Shown here in pieces: positions 39,464 to 49,769 of a DNA stretch of 64,000 nt (positions are counted from its first letter, which is position 1; the number at the start of each line of letters is the position of its first letter). The notes under the pieces are model-generated. The model was not told the origin of the DNA. It worked only from the letters and a program-made list of their open reading frames with translations, and did no database searches. The stretch is from Pseudoalteromonas sp. T1lg88 (lineage in GTDB: Bacteria; Pseudomonadota; Gammaproteobacteria; Enterobacterales; Alteromonadaceae), in NCBI RefSeq assembly GCF_002964765.1, contig NZ_PQCF01000004.1, forward strand, positions 22,718-86,717, read 5' to 3'. The position numbers and the translations under genes were made by a program.

Positions 39464-41803
39464 ATGGCTAATCTCACCACGATTCTGGCGCAGGAATTAC
39501 AAGCGCAAGAACATCAAGTGCTAGCAGCAACCAAGCTTTTAGATGAAGGCGCCACGGTGCCATTTATTGCCCGCTACCGTAAAGAAGTAACCGGTGGCCT
39601 GGACGACACCCAATTACGTACGTTAGAGCAGCGCTTAGGCTATTTACGCGAGCTTGAAGAGCGCCGTCAATTCATCATTAAAACCATTAGCGAACAAGAT
39701 AAATTAACGCCGCAACTGAGCGCAGATATTGCCGCCGCCGCGACCAAAACCGAACTTGAAGACCTGTATCTTCCCTATAAGCCTAAGCGTCGCACCAAGG
39801 GCCAGATCGCCATTGAAGCCGGCCTTGAGCCCCTGGCTGATGCCTTACTAAACGATGCCAACCTGGATCCAGAAAGTGAAGCGGCTCGTTTTGTTGATGC
39901 CGATAAGGGCGTAGCGGATAGCAAAGCGGTCCTAGAGGGTGCCCGCTATATATTGATGGAACGCTTTGCCGAAGACGCCAAGCTACTGGCCAAGCTGCGC
40001 AGCCATATAAAACAACATGGCCATATTAGCAGTGCAGTGATCGCCGGTCAGGAGAAAACCGGCGCCAAGTATCAGGATTATTTTGAGCACAGCGAAGCCA
40101 TTGCCAGCATTCCATCGCACCGCGCCCTGGCCATGCTACGCGCCCGTAACGAAGGGGTGCTAGCGCTGAGCATTAACCCGGATGCGCAAAGCGAAGATGG
40201 TCAGGCTCTGTGCGTTAACATGGTTGCCCGTCATTTCAATCTCGCCATCGAAGGCAAGGCGGCCAGCCAGTGGCTGGCACAGGTAGCTCAGTGGACCTGG
40301 AAGGTGAAACTGGCTCTGCATCTTGAAAATGAGTTTCTTGCCAATATGCGTGAGCAGGCCGAAGCCGGCGCCATAGATGTGTTCGCAAAGAACCTTAAAG
40401 ACCTGCTCATGGCAGCCCCTGCGGGCACCAAGGTAACTCTGGGTCTGGATCCGGGTCTGCGTACCGGCTGTAAAATTGCCGTGGTTGATAGCACGGGCAA
40501 GCTGCTTGGCACCGCCACCATTTTCCCTCATGCGCCACAAAACCAATGGGATAAGTCCTTGCGCACGCTTGAGCAATTATGCCGCCAGCACAAGGTAGAG
40601 CTGATCGCCGTAGGTAACGGTACCGCCAGCCGCGAAAGCGATAAACTGGTTGCCGAGCTAATTAAAGCGGCGCCAGAATTGAAATTAAGCAAGGTAATGG
40701 TCAGCGAAGCCGGTGCCTCCGTGTACTCTGCATCTGAGTTTGCCGCTCAGGAATTCCCGGATCTTGACGTTTCTCTGCGTGGCGCCGTATCGATCGCCCG
40801 CCGTCTGCAGGATCCTTTGGCAGAGCTGGTAAAAATCGAGCCTAAATCCATAGGTGTGGGTCAATACCAGCATGATGTATCGCAAAGCCAGCTAGGACAA
40901 ACCCTGACCTCAGTGGTAGAGGACTGTGTAAATGCCGTTGGCGTTGATGTGAATACTGCCTCGGTGCCACTACTGACACGCGTTTCCGGCTTAAACAAAA
41001 CCCTGGCCCAGAATATCGTCAAATATCGTGATAGCAATGGCGCCTTCGCCAAGCGTAGCGAATTGAAAAAGGTTGAGCGTTTAGGGCCAAAAGCATTTGA
41101 GCAAAGCGCCGGCTTCCTGCGCATTGTCGGTGGTGCCGATCCATTGGATGCCTCTGCGGTTCACCCGGAAGCCTATCCCTTGGTTAAGAATATTTGTGCC
41201 GCCAACGATCAGGATATCGCCCATTTGATCGGCAATGCCGAGGTGTTGAAAAACCTCAAAGCCGCGGACTATACAGACGAGCAATTCGGTCTGCCCACGG
41301 TCACCGACATCATCAGCGAGCTGCATAAGCCGGGTCGCGATCCACGTCCTGAGTTTAAAACCGCGGCATTTAAGGCCGGCGTAGAAACCATTAATGACTT
41401 AAAGCCCGGCATGGTGCTTGAAGGCGTGGTATCCAACGTTGCTAACTTTGGTGCCTTTGTCGATGTGGGTGTACATCAGGATGGCTTAGTGCATATCTCG
41501 GCGCTAACCGACAAGTTTATTAGCGATCCCCGCGAGGTCGTTAAGGCCGGCGATATCGTTAAGGTCAAGGTGATGGAAGTCGACAGTGCCCGCAAGCGCA
41601 TCAGCTTTACCATGCGCCTTAATGACGAGCTGCCTGCTGCAGGCGCGGGTGCAGGTGCAGGTGCAGGTGCTAAGAGCACAGCTAAACCGGCGGCAAAGAA
41701 AAGTGCAGCACCAAGTAAGAAGGGCAATAACCGCAGCAAGGATCAAGGCAATGCCGCCATGGGTAATGCTTTTGCCGAGGCCTTTGCCAAGCTGAAAAAG
41801 TAA
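39464..41803 (+). CDS. tex: Transcription accessory protein Tex
   Basis: 779 aa nucleic-acid-binding protein. N-terminal helical Tex domain ([27 protein letters not shown]), YqgF-like RNase fold ([18 protein letters not shown]), helix-hairpin-helix pair ([24 protein letters not shown]) and S1 domain ([31 protein letters not shown]). The C-terminal tail is low-complexity, with a Gly-Ala run encoded by tandem 6-bp repeats at 41639-41668, then a Lys/Ala-rich basic stretch. Confidence 0.96.
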   Translation: MANLTTILAQELQAQEHQVLAATKLLDEGATVPFIARYRKEVTGGLDDTQLRTLEQRLGYLRELEERRQFIIKTISEQDKLTPQLSADIAAAATKTELEDLYLPYKPKRRTKGQIAIEAGLEPLADALLNDANLDPESEAARFVDADKGVADSKAVLEGARYILMERFAEDAKLLAKLRSHIKQHGHISSAVIAGQEKTGAKYQDYFEHSEAIASIPSHRALAMLRARNEGVLALSINPDAQSEDGQALCVNMVARHFNLAIEGKAASQWLAQVAQWTWKVKLALHLENEFLANMREQAEAGAIDVFAKNLKDLLMAAPAGTKVTLGLDPGLRTGCKIAVVDSTGKLLGTATIFPHAPQNQWDKSLRTLEQLCRQHKVELIAVGNGTASRESDKLVAELIKAAPELKLSKVMVSEAGASVYSASEFAAQEFPDLDVSLRGAVSIARRLQDPLAELVKIEPKSIGVGQYQHDVSQSQLGQTLTSVVEDCVNAVGVDVNTASVPLLTRVSGLNKTLAQNIVKYRDSNGAFAKRSELKKVERLGPKAFEQSAGFLRIVGGADPLDASAVHPEAYPLVKNICAANDQDIAHLIGNAEVLKNLKAADYTDEQFGLPTVTDIISELHKPGRDPRPEFKTAAFKAGVETINDLKPGMVLEGVVSNVANFGAFVDVGVHQDGLVHISALTDKFISDPREVVKAGDIVKVKVMEVDSARKRISFTMRLNDELPAAGAGAGAGAGAKSTAKPAAKKSAAPSKKGNNRSKDQGNAAMGNAFAEAFAKLKK

Positions 41804-41819
41804 TGCCTTTATTGGCTGT

Positions 41820-41848
41820 AATGCCAGTCAGTTAAGCTGACTGGCATT
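41820..41848. terminator. Hairpin between convergent tex and bioH
   Basis: Twelve-base-pair stem AATGCCAGTCAG/CTGACTGGCATT with a 5-nt loop. There is no T run on either strand, so it is probably a weak or factor-assisted terminator. Confidence 0.6.
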
Positions 41849-41851
41849 CGC

Positions 41852-42598
41852 CTACAGCATGGCTTTTAATGCCGCTACAAACTCGTCCTTATGGGAAATA
41901 AAAGGCGCATGAGATGCCTTATCCAACACTTCTATATCCAAGTGTGGCCTTAAGCGCTGCATCTGCTCTATGGCTTTATAAGGCACCAGGGCATCCAAGC
42001 GCCCAAAGATGGCACCTATGGGCTGCTTAAGATGAGCAAACTCTTGTCTTAAGTCCTGATATTCAAGGATCTCTAACCCCTGCTTAAGCACCTGCTCCGA
42101 GGTACTGGGCGCCTGTTGGATCAACGCCTTCAGCTGTTTAATATCCTGACGTGCCGACTCGCTGCCCATGGCCTGAATGGCAAGAAAACGCTCTATGGTT
42201 TTATTGCTGTTTTCCACCAGCTGCTGATTAAACTGCTCTAACACCGCATTCTTAATTCCCGGCCAGTTCGAGCTGTGGCTAAAAAATGGCGTCGAGGCAA
42301 CCAAGATCACCTTGCTGACCTTATGCGGATAAAAGTGCGCCAGATACAAGGCAACCAGACCACCGAGTGACCAGCCGACAAGGATGGAGCCGTCTTGTAA
42401 CTGCTCCGATAATTGTTTGGCCATGGTCGGCAGATCCGAGTGAGTGCCCTCGCCCTGTAACGGCTGGGCATGACCATAGCCGGGCAAATCCAGGGCCCGC
42501 ACCTCGCCGTCAAAAATAAAGTTAAGCTCTGGACGAACCAACTCCCATACCTCACGGTTCATACCCCAACCATGAAGCAACACCAGTTGTTTTTGCAT
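41852..42598 (-). CDS. bioH: Pimeloyl-ACP methyl ester carboxylesterase
   Basis: 248 aa alpha/beta hydrolase that releases pimeloyl-ACP in biotin synthesis. The N-terminal LLHGWGMNREVWE and nucleophile elbow GWSLGGL are the BioH pattern, with Asp in FGRLDALVP and His in KASHAPFISH completing the triad. It is divergent from comF, as in many gammaproteobacteria. Confidence 0.94.
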   Translation of the reverse strand: MQKQLVLLHGWGMNREVWELVRPELNFIFDGEVRALDLPGYGHAQPLQGEGTHSDLPTMAKQLSEQLQDGSILVGWSLGGLVALYLAHFYPHKVSKVILVASTPFFSHSSNWPGIKNAVLEQFNQQLVENSNKTIERFLAIQAMGSESARQDIKQLKALIQQAPSTSEQVLKQGLEILEYQDLRQEFAHLKQPIGAIFGRLDALVPYKAIEQMQRLRPHLDIEVLDKASHAPFISHKDEFVAALKAML

Positions 42599-42685
42599 TT
42601 AACCTGTTCCGCATCCACTATTATTAAAGCCCTGTCGCGCCATACGCCGACACCTGCATTATTAACGCGAATAAAGGCTTATGCA

Positions 42686-43374
42686 ATGGACGCATTCACA
42701 AAAGCCTGTGCCTGGCTCTTCCCGCAATACTGCCAGCTCTGTGCTCAACCCCTCTGTGCCGGACAACAAGTATGCGCTCACTGCATCCGCGCTTTTCGCG
42801 GATCAACGCCGACCTAGAGGAAGATTTGCTGCTGCGCGCCGATATTCAACGCCAGTTTCCACTGCGTTATATAGACAGCTTGCAGGCCTTGGACTGGTAT
42901 CGCCCGCCGCTGTCGGCCTGGTTAAAACAGTATAAATATCAACAACGCATGTATCGCCAAGTGGCCATCTCCAGCCTGCTTAGCCATTATTTTGCACAGC
43001 TGTCGACCCAACCAAACTGGCACTGGCCGCATCTCGTCGCTCCTGTCCCCCTAGCGCCTTCGCGGCTGGTGTGGCGTGGCTTTAATCAGGTGGTGCGGCT
43101 ATGGCAAGACGCCCTGCCGCCCCAGCTGTTTGTCACTAACCTCTTGGAGCGCCACCATGGTACTCGGGCTCAGGCCAGACTTGGGGCCAGGCAAAGACGT
43201 AAAAACCTGGCTCAGGCCTTTAACCTTCAGGCCGATGTGCATAATCTAGATATTGCCTTGGTGGATGATGTGCTGACCACGGGAGCGACCCTGGATAGCG
43301 CCGCAAAACTACTAAAAAAAGCAGGAGCCCGCTCGGTGTCCGCCTGGGTCGTCTGCCTCACCGCCAAAACATAA
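42686..43374 (+). CDS. comF: ComF/GntX-family phosphoribosyltransferase-like protein, frameshifted
   Basis: The N-terminal zinc module MDAFTKACAWLFPQYCQLCAQPLCAGQQVCAHCIRAF is in one frame and the rest (SRINADLEEDL ... LRYIDSLQALDWYRPPLSAWLKQYKY ... IALVDDVLTTGATLDSAAKLLKKAGA) in another. Adding one T to the TTTT run at 42793-42796 joins them into a 229-aa protein of normal ComF length, with the PRPP-binding motif VDDVLTTGAT intact. ComF/GntX family members take part in DNA uptake or use of extracellular DNA. The cause is either a sequencing error or a real one-base deletion. Confidence 0.9.
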
Positions 43375-43394
43375 TACCAATTCACTTAATATAA

Positions 43395-43420
43395 AAAAGC
43401 CGACTAAAACGCCGGCTTTT
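43395..43420. terminator. Bidirectional terminator after comF
   Basis: Stem AAAAGCCG/CGGCTTTT with a 10-nt loop, A and T runs on opposite sides, between convergent genes. Confidence 0.75.
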
Positions 43421-43455
43421 GCTTGGGAGAAAACTGCTATTTGCAAGCGGAAGCT

Positions 43456-46011
43456 TTACTCGCCGCTGGCATCAATATGCGCGCCAAAGAATAAGGCATT
43501 ACTGAAAATACGGCTGCTGCCATACCAGAAGCCCCTGAATACCGGGTTGTCTGTCATGGCCACCACGGCACCACGGCCATAGCTATGGGCCAGGATGGCA
43601 CCCCCGTTGGCGATTTGTGCCAGGTTTTGCTCATGAGTAAAACCGGCAAGCAAAGGTTTTTCCGTATAGGTCGCCACATTCACAAAGGGCACGGACGCTT
43701 GCTCCAGCAAGAAGGTGCCGTTCTTAAATACCGGCAACTCGTCGCGGGTTAATGAGTAACTCAGTGGATGGCTCAAATCGACCTTGGTATTAAAAATCGC
43801 GCCGGCAATACGCTGCTTACCCGCCAGCATATCCCTGTCGCCATATGTCAGGCCTTGGGTTGAAAAAGCCGCCGCCATGTCTTTACGGGACAAATAGCTG
43901 GCCTTTAATACCTGCTCATCGGCCAGGAATTGCGCCCCGCCCTTATGGCCCCAGACCACACCGCCATTACGTACCCAGGTGTGCAACTCGGCTTTAAATG
44001 ACTTTGCCAAACTGGCATAACGGCCGTTGGCAAAAACGATATGGGTGTAGTTATTCAAATCGACCTTAGTTAGCTCGTCGGCCTCTATAATACTCGGCGT
44101 TAAACCCACATGGCGGTCAAGGTAATACCAAAGCTCACCCACTTCATACTGGCTGCTTTGCTCACCGCCTACCAAAAGCACCTTGGGTAACTTCACCGGG
44201 GCGAGCTGGCGCGACCCCAGGTCGGCGCCACGACGGGTTAACCCTGAATCGATACCATGCACATCAATATCAAATTCGGCACTGACCTGGTTTAGTACCC
44301 TTAACCAGTCGTCGCGCTGCTGCAATCCTGCAGCGATCACGATTGAACCGGCGGCCAGCTCACGACTTTGGCCGTCGCTGCTGGCGGTAAATGGCGCCAG
44401 GGCGACACGCGCTTCTATGCCTTGCTGCAATAGTTTGGTTAGCAGTTTAGGGGCGTGATAATCGAACCACTCAAAGGCAAAGGCATAATGAGGCTGCAAT
44501 CCCTGTTGCGAGGCACTGCTGCTCGGTGACCAAGGCTGCGACGCCACATCTAAACCGCGAACGCTATTTAGCTCTTTAAATTCCAGGTTAAAGGCATGGG
44601 CCAAGGTCCAGCCGGAAACATCATAAAAGGTATTATCGACAAAGTTCTGCTGCTCGCTAAAAATGGCCTTGATCAAGCGATATTGGCGCTGTGACAAGGG
44701 CACCAGATAACTGCTTTGGGCTGCAAACTGCTGCTTTTCCACGGTCGCATCTTCTTGCAGCGCATACGCCTTTATCTCATGTTGGGCCAGGATAGAGAGG
44801 AAATAACGCAACCGAGTTGGATCTTTTGGCGCACCGACCACGTAACCCTTTATCTTGTCTTTATCGGCAAGTTGACTCGCCTGGGCAAAGAAATCTTGCT
44901 GATAATCGAGCAGCTGATGTCGCTTTTCGAGCACGGCATCAAAGGTCGAAAAGTTGGTTAGCAGCTGATTTTTAATGGTAAATGGAAACTCCAAACGGCC
45001 ATTGATGGTGTCCTGCACATGACCGCGACTGCTGCCCTGCTCAAACAAAATACCGACGCTGCCATTTACATCCGGGTAGGTCGAGCCCTTACCCACATAA
45101 AAGTCATCGAATGCTTCCTCGGTAAAATACAGGCGATCATGGCTGTCGAGAATACGGGCGTGATGTTCGGCTATGGCCTTGGTCAGATCCACGTTTTCGT
45201 CAGGCGTCAGCGGGTTTTTACGACTGGGGATACCGGGCTGGAAGAAGAAGGTGCTGTTTGGCCCCATTTCATGAAAGTCGGTCAGCACATTGGGCTGCCA
45301 GCGCTGAAACTGGGCGATACGGGCTTGCGACTCAGGGTGCTGTAATAACAACCAGTCGCGGTTGAGATCGAACCAATAATGGTTACTGCGGCTGCTTGGC
45401 CAGTTCTCATTGTGCTCGCGGGTGTTAGGATCGGCACTGGGCACCATGGCGCGGTTAGAGTTAGCCCAGTTGGCAAAACGTGCCAGCCCGTCCGGGTTTA
45501 ACGAGGGGTCGAGCAGGATCACTGTTTCCTGCAACAGGCGTTCAACGCGCTGGTCCTGCGCCGCGGCCAGATAATAAGCCACTAACAGCGCGGCGTTACT
45601 GCCGGAAGGCTCATTACCATGGACGCTGTAACCCATGTACATAATCGCCGGAGCGGTTTTCGATGAGCCCTTGTCTTCGCCCGTCACTCGGGCCAGGTGA
45701 GCCTGACGCACCTGCTCAATATTGGCCAGTCGCTCGGGTGCGGCTATGGTCAGCATCACCAAAGGGCGCTGCTCATGGGTGTAGCCTATGGTTTGCATTT
45801 GCACACGATCGCTGTGCTCAGCCAGCTCACGCATATAATAAACCAGCTGGTCGTGACGCACATGCCACTGACCAACCTCATAACCCAGTACCGATGCCGG
45901 CGTGGGCACCTTAGGGTCAAATTGAACCTCGTCACCAAAATAGTAGCTGAGCGGTTGCGCGCTCAGGGATGAGGCAAAGGCAGTTAATAATAAAAGTAAA
46001 ATTCGGCGCAT
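43456..46011 (-). CDS. Secreted M14-family zinc carboxypeptidase
   Basis: 851 aa with a signal peptide (1-18, SSLSAQ). M14 zinc ligands: His131 and Glu134 in SVHGNEPSGS, and His in LTDFHEMGPN near 245; the catalytic Glu is in GILFEQGSSRG near 325. The substrate Arg/Asn region is WFDLNRDWLL. The C-terminal half (about 560-851) has a class I glutamine-amidotransferase-like fold (VLLVGGEQSSQYEVGELWYYLD). Probably extracellular or periplasmic, and a candidate substrate of the type II secretion system encoded nearby; that link is inference. Confidence 0.88.
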   Translation of the reverse strand: MRRILLLLLTAFASSLSAQPLSYYFGDEVQFDPKVPTPASVLGYEVGQWHVRHDQLVYYMRELAEHSDRVQMQTIGYTHEQRPLVMLTIAAPERLANIEQVRQAHLARVTGEDKGSSKTAPAIMYMGYSVHGNEPSGSNAALLVAYYLAAAQDQRVERLLQETVILLDPSLNPDGLARFANWANSNRAMVPSADPNTREHNENWPSSRSNHYWFDLNRDWLLLQHPESQARIAQFQRWQPNVLTDFHEMGPNSTFFFQPGIPSRKNPLTPDENVDLTKAIAEHHARILDSHDRLYFTEEAFDDFYVGKGSTYPDVNGSVGILFEQGSSRGHVQDTINGRLEFPFTIKNQLLTNFSTFDAVLEKRHQLLDYQQDFFAQASQLADKDKIKGYVVGAPKDPTRLRYFLSILAQHEIKAYALQEDATVEKQQFAAQSSYLVPLSQRQYRLIKAIFSEQQNFVDNTFYDVSGWTLAHAFNLEFKELNSVRGLDVASQPWSPSSSASQQGLQPHYAFAFEWFDYHAPKLLTKLLQQGIEARVALAPFTASSDGQSRELAAGSIVIAAGLQQRDDWLRVLNQVSAEFDIDVHGIDSGLTRRGADLGSRQLAPVKLPKVLLVGGEQSSQYEVGELWYYLDRHVGLTPSIIEADELTKVDLNNYTHIVFANGRYASLAKSFKAELHTWVRNGGVVWGHKGGAQFLADEQVLKASYLSRKDMAAAFSTQGLTYGDRDMLAGKQRIAGAIFNTKVDLSHPLSYSLTRDELPVFKNGTFLLEQASVPFVNVATYTEKPLLAGFTHEQNLAQIANGGAILAHSYGRGAVVAMTDNPVFRGFWYGSSRIFSNALFFGAHIDASGE

Positions 46012-46160
46012 TAGGATAACAGTGAGTTAAAAACCATATTCTCACGCTACCATTGGCTTAAAATTAAGCCAACTTTTTACGTTCAACACTGGCGACAACG
46101 CGATGAGCGGAGTATCATAGCCATTAACCGAGTAAAACAGTCAAGTATAGTGTTGTTACT

Positions 46161-46736
46161 ATGATCACAATTTCAGAAACCGCGCAAAGTCACTTTGCAA
46201 AACTACTTTCAGAACAAGCAGATGGCACTAACATCCGAGTGTTCGTTGTTAATCCTGGTACCTCAGGGGCCGAATGTGGCGTGTCATACTGCCCGGCCGA
46301 TGCGGTTGAAGAAGATGATATTCGTCTTAACTTCAACGGTTTTGATGCGGTAGTCGACAAGGAAAGTGCACCTTTTCTAGAAGCGGCGGAAATCGATTTC
46401 GTAACCGATAAAATGGGCACCCAACTGACCCTTAAAGCGCCTAATGCCAAGGCCCGTAAACTGTCGGACAATGCCACTTTGGAAGAGCAGGTTGAGCACA
46501 TGCTGCAAACCGAGGTTAACCCTCAGTTGGCTAACCACGGCGGCCAGGTACAATTGGTTGAAATCACCGCCGAAGGCATTGCCGTGCTGCAGTTTGGCGG
46601 CGGCTGTAATGGTTGTTCCATGATCGATGTCACATTAAAAGAAGGCATCGAGAAGGAAATGGTCGCTAAATTCAGCGAAATCACAGGCGTTCGTGATATC
46701 ACCGAACACAGCCATGGCGACCACTCTTACTACTAA
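46161..46736 (+). CDS. nfuA: Fe-S biogenesis protein NfuA
   Basis: 191 aa carrier that delivers [4Fe-4S] clusters to targets such as aconitase. N-terminal degenerate A-type domain (1-95) and C-terminal Nfu domain with the cluster-binding pair Cys149-Cys152 in [17 protein letters not shown]. Both positions match E. coli NfuA. Found near comF/bioH in many gammaproteobacteria. Confidence 0.97.
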   Translation: MITISETAQSHFAKLLSEQADGTNIRVFVVNPGTSGAECGVSYCPADAVEEDDIRLNFNGFDAVVDKESAPFLEAAEIDFVTDKMGTQLTLKAPNAKARKLSDNATLEEQVEHMLQTEVNPQLANHGGQVQLVEITAEGIAVLQFGGGCNGCSMIDVTLKEGIEKEMVAKFSEITGVRDITEHSHGDHSYY

Positions 46737-46819
46737 GTTTGCGACGCTGATTAGCGCTTGGGCGCCAAGCCCAAGCGCAGCCTCAAACCCTTTCTTATCG
46801 GCCTCGGCATTTTTGCCAA

Positions 46820-48166
46820 TCATTTCGTCTTGTTATTCAGTAAAGCATCCGCCTTTAGCAATTGACGATAACGCACCGCCAGACTAATGCCACGCAGCGC
46901 CATAAAGGCGGTCATAGCTGCCCACAGGGCATGATTTCCCCAGTCCTGGGTTAACACAAAGACCCCGAAAAAGCCCACTAAGGCAGACAGCATCATGGTG
47001 TTGCGCATATCCTTGGCACGCATAAGACCGACAAAAATACCGTCGAATAAAAAACAACTCATAGCAATAAGCGGCATCAGCACCAGCCAGGGCAAATAGG
47101 CGATAGCCAGGCTGTTAACCTCGGGCACATCGGTGAGCAAGCGGATCACCTGCTCCCCAAAAACATAAAAGCCCACGGCATAAAGCACCGCAAATACAGC
47201 ACCCCACTGTAAGCTAATACTTACCCACATTCTAATACGATGCACGGATTGCGCCCCACGCGCCTGCCCCACCTTGGCCTCGGCGGCATAGGCAATGCCA
47301 TCCATGGCAAAGCTGATCAACAGCAGAAAGTTCAGTAGTACCGCATTGGCGGCCAGCACCACATCCCCTAAGCGGGCACCGTAAAAGGTCATAAAGCTAA
47401 AGCACAGCTGCAGCATTAAAGAGCGCAGGAAAATATCGCCATTGAGGCGCAGCAGGGCACCCAGTTGCAGCAATCGAGCGCCGAAGGACCAACACCAGTG
47501 CAACTGCAGCTTGGCAAACAAACGCGATACCAACCACAGGGCAAAGGCCAAAGCGCAATAATCGGCAATCACCGAGGCCAGGGCCGCGCCCTTAACGCCC
47601 CAGCCAAAGCCGACTACAAAGAGAATATCCAAAGCGATATTGATGACATTGGTGAGCAGCACCAGTAAAAATGGACCACGCCCGTATTGCACGCCAAGCA
47701 TCCAGCCCAGCAGCACCAGATTCGCCAAGGCCGCCGGGGCGCTATAAATACGAATATAAAAATAATTAAAGGCCTGCTCCATGGTTGGCTGCGAAGCATC
47801 GGCAAGCAGCGCCATCAGCGACCCCAAAGGTTTTTGTAACAGCAACAAGAGCAGCGCCACCGCCAGCGCCAGCATTAAGCTTTTTTGCAGCGCCTGCACC
47901 AGCTCTTGCTTGTCTTCGGCGCCAAAGGCGGCGGCGATAAGCCCGGTAGTGCTCATACGTAGAAAGCCGGCGAGCCAAAACAAGATGGAAATAACCGTTG
48001 CACCCAGGGCAATACCTGCTAAATAATGGGCGCTGCCGAGGTGGCCGATAACCGCGGTATCAACCAGGCCTAGCAAAGGCACCGTGATATTAGATAGAAT
48101 CATGGGCCCGGCAAGCAGCAATAAGCTTTTATGGTGAGTGTTGTTATGTATAGAAAATTGTCCCAT
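46820..48166 (-). CDS. MATE-family efflux transporter, DinF-like
   Basis: 448 aa, 12 predicted helices. The DinF-type MATE opening is visible (LAGPMILSNITVPLLGLVDTAVIGHLG). It exports cationic compounds in exchange for ions; the substrate is unknown. In E. coli dinF is in the lexA operon; here lexA is 10 kb away and no LexA box is seen at this gene. Its start overlaps the start of the divergent deacetylase gene by about 21 bp. Confidence 0.88.
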   Translation of the reverse strand: MGQFSIHNNTHHKSLLLLAGPMILSNITVPLLGLVDTAVIGHLGSAHYLAGIALGATVISILFWLAGFLRMSTTGLIAAAFGAEDKQELVQALQKSLMLALAVALLLLLLQKPLGSLMALLADASQPTMEQAFNYFYIRIYSAPAALANLVLLGWMLGVQYGRGPFLLVLLTNVINIALDILFVVGFGWGVKGAALASVIADYCALAFALWLVSRLFAKLQLHWCWSFGARLLQLGALLRLNGDIFLRSLMLQLCFSFMTFYGARLGDVVLAANAVLLNFLLLISFAMDGIAYAAEAKVGQARGAQSVHRIRMWVSISLQWGAVFAVLYAVGFYVFGEQVIRLLTDVPEVNSLAIAYLPWLVLMPLIAMSCFLFDGIFVGLMRAKDMRNTMMLSALVGFFGVFVLTQDWGNHALWAAMTAFMALRGISLAVRYRQLLKADALLNNKTK

Positions 48167-49186
48167 TTATTCTTCTCTTTATGCGCCCTGTTTGGCGCCT
48201 CTGCCCAGGCAGCGGTTATTTTACAGTATCATCACGTCAGTAAAACCCTGCCCAAGGTAACCAGTGTCGAAGCCGACACCTTTCGCGCCCATTTACAGTA
48301 TTTGCAGCAGCATGAATTTAAGGTAGTTGCCCTGGATACCCTGCTAAGCGGTCTGCAACAAGGGCAAACCTTTGACGATAAAACCCTGGCTATCACCTTT
48401 GATGACGGCTATGACAATAATATCGAGCAGGCCGCCCCTATACTGGCGGAATTTGGCTACCCCTACACCATCTTTGTTAATCCGGCTTTGATCGACGAAC
48501 AAAAAGGCTATGTGATGACCTGGGCACAACTCAAGGAGCTCAGCAAACAGGGTGCCCTGATTGCCAACCACAGCAGCCGTCATGATTATCTCCATCATCG
48601 CCTTGAAGGAGAAAGCGAAGAGCAATGGCGCAACCGCATTAAAGCCGACCTCACCAGTGCCGAAAAACGCATCGAAGAGGAAATTGGCTACAGCCTGAAA
48701 TACCTGGCCTACCCTTATGGCGAGTTCGATAAGGCACTGCAGCAGGTGGTGAAAGAGTTAGGTTATATAGGCATAGGTCAGCACTCGGGTGCCCTGGGCC
48801 CGGGCAATGATTTTACCCGCCTGCCGCGCTTCCCTGCTTCTGGTTTTTATGCCGACCTGGAAACCCTGGCGACCAAGCTGGAGTCCTTGCCCTTTGCCCT
48901 GGCCAAGCTCGACTATAGCGACACTGTAACCGCCGAACCGCGTCCCAAGGTCACCCTGGAATTTGCCGAAAAGGGTTTTCATAACAATCAGTTTGCTTGC
49001 TATGTCTCCGGCCAGGGTCAAGCAGAGATCAAGTGGCTCGACGGCAATCACGTGACCGTGCAGGCCAAACAGAATTTAAAACCCGGCCGCGCCCGCTATA
49101 ACTGCACCGCCCCGTCGCTGCACAAATCGGGGCGTTATTTGTGGTTCTCCCAACCCTGGGTGATCACCCAGGGTAATAATCAATAA
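48146..49186 (+). CDS. Secreted polysaccharide deacetylase
   Basis: 346 aa with signal peptide (1-22, GASAQA). NodB-like fold: catalytic motif TFDDGYDNN, metal-binding HSSRHDYLHH, and YPYGEF. Probable de-N-acetylation of a cell-wall or extracellular polysaccharide. The C-terminal 100 residues form a separate beta-rich domain. ATG 48146 with GGTGAG is preferred to the in-frame start at 48131. Confidence 0.87.
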   Translation: MYRKLSHLFFSLCALFGASAQAAVILQYHHVSKTLPKVTSVEADTFRAHLQYLQQHEFKVVALDTLLSGLQQGQTFDDKTLAITFDDGYDNNIEQAAPILAEFGYPYTIFVNPALIDEQKGYVMTWAQLKELSKQGALIANHSSRHDYLHHRLEGESEEQWRNRIKADLTSAEKRIEEEIGYSLKYLAYPYGEFDKALQQVVKELGYIGIGQHSGALGPGNDFTRLPRFPASGFYADLETLATKLESLPFALAKLDYSDTVTAEPRPKVTLEFAEKGFHNNQFACYVSGQGQAEIKWLDGNHVTVQAKQNLKPGRARYNCTAPSLHKSGRYLWFSQPWVITQGNNQ

Positions 49187-49769
49187 TCGCCTTTAGCTCG
49201 CGTACCATGACCTCGGTATTGATGGTCGGTACCGAGCCGGCAACAAATTCTGGCTTAAAGATGGCGCGGATCTTCCCATGCGGGTCCACCAGCACCACGG
49301 AAGCACTGTGATCCACCAGGTAGTCGCCTTCCTGCTGCTCGCTAATGGCGTACATCAGCCCGAGGTTTTGCACAAAGGGATAGAGGTCCTGATGCGGGGC
49401 CGAAACCGCCTTGTACTGAGGGTTAAAGTAGGTGATATATTGGCGACGTTTCGCCGCCGTATCCCGCTGAGGGTCCACAGATACAAACCACACATTCAGG
49501 TTATGATCTTTTACTTGCGTCTCGACCTGACGCAATTTCGCCAGCGTCATGGGGCACACATCCGGGCAGCTGGTATAGCCTAAAAACAGCATATCCCACT
49601 GCCCTTGTAAATCGGCCACACCAACTCGCTCGCCATGCTGATCTTCCAGACTAAAGGCATTTATCACCCGTGGCTGCTCATACACCAAGGCCTCCACCTG
49701 CAATTCCGGCTTGCTACAACCCAGAGTCAAGGTTGTAAGCGCCCCAATCAGCCACCACTTAAGCGACAT
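49164..49769 (-). CDS. SCO1/SenC family copper chaperone
   Basis: 201 aa, thioredoxin fold with copper-binding CPDVCP and the distal His in YLVDHSASVVLVD. N-terminal anchor or lipoprotein-like signal (TTLTLGCSK). It delivers copper to the CuA site of cytochrome oxidase. The ATG at 49769 overlaps the end of ctaB by 11 bp. It is the last gene of the oxidase assembly cluster and convergent with the deacetylase, 3' ends overlapping by 23 bp. Confidence 0.93.
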   Translation of the reverse strand: MSLKWWLIGALTTLTLGCSKPELQVEALVYEQPRVINAFSLEDQHGERVGVADLQGQWDMLFLGYTSCPDVCPMTLAKLRQVETQVKDHNLNVWFVSVDPQRDTAAKRRQYITYFNPQYKAVSAPHQDLYPFVQNLGLMYAISEQQEGDYLVDHSASVVLVDPHGKIRAIFKPEFVAGSVPTINTEVMVRELKAIIDYYPG

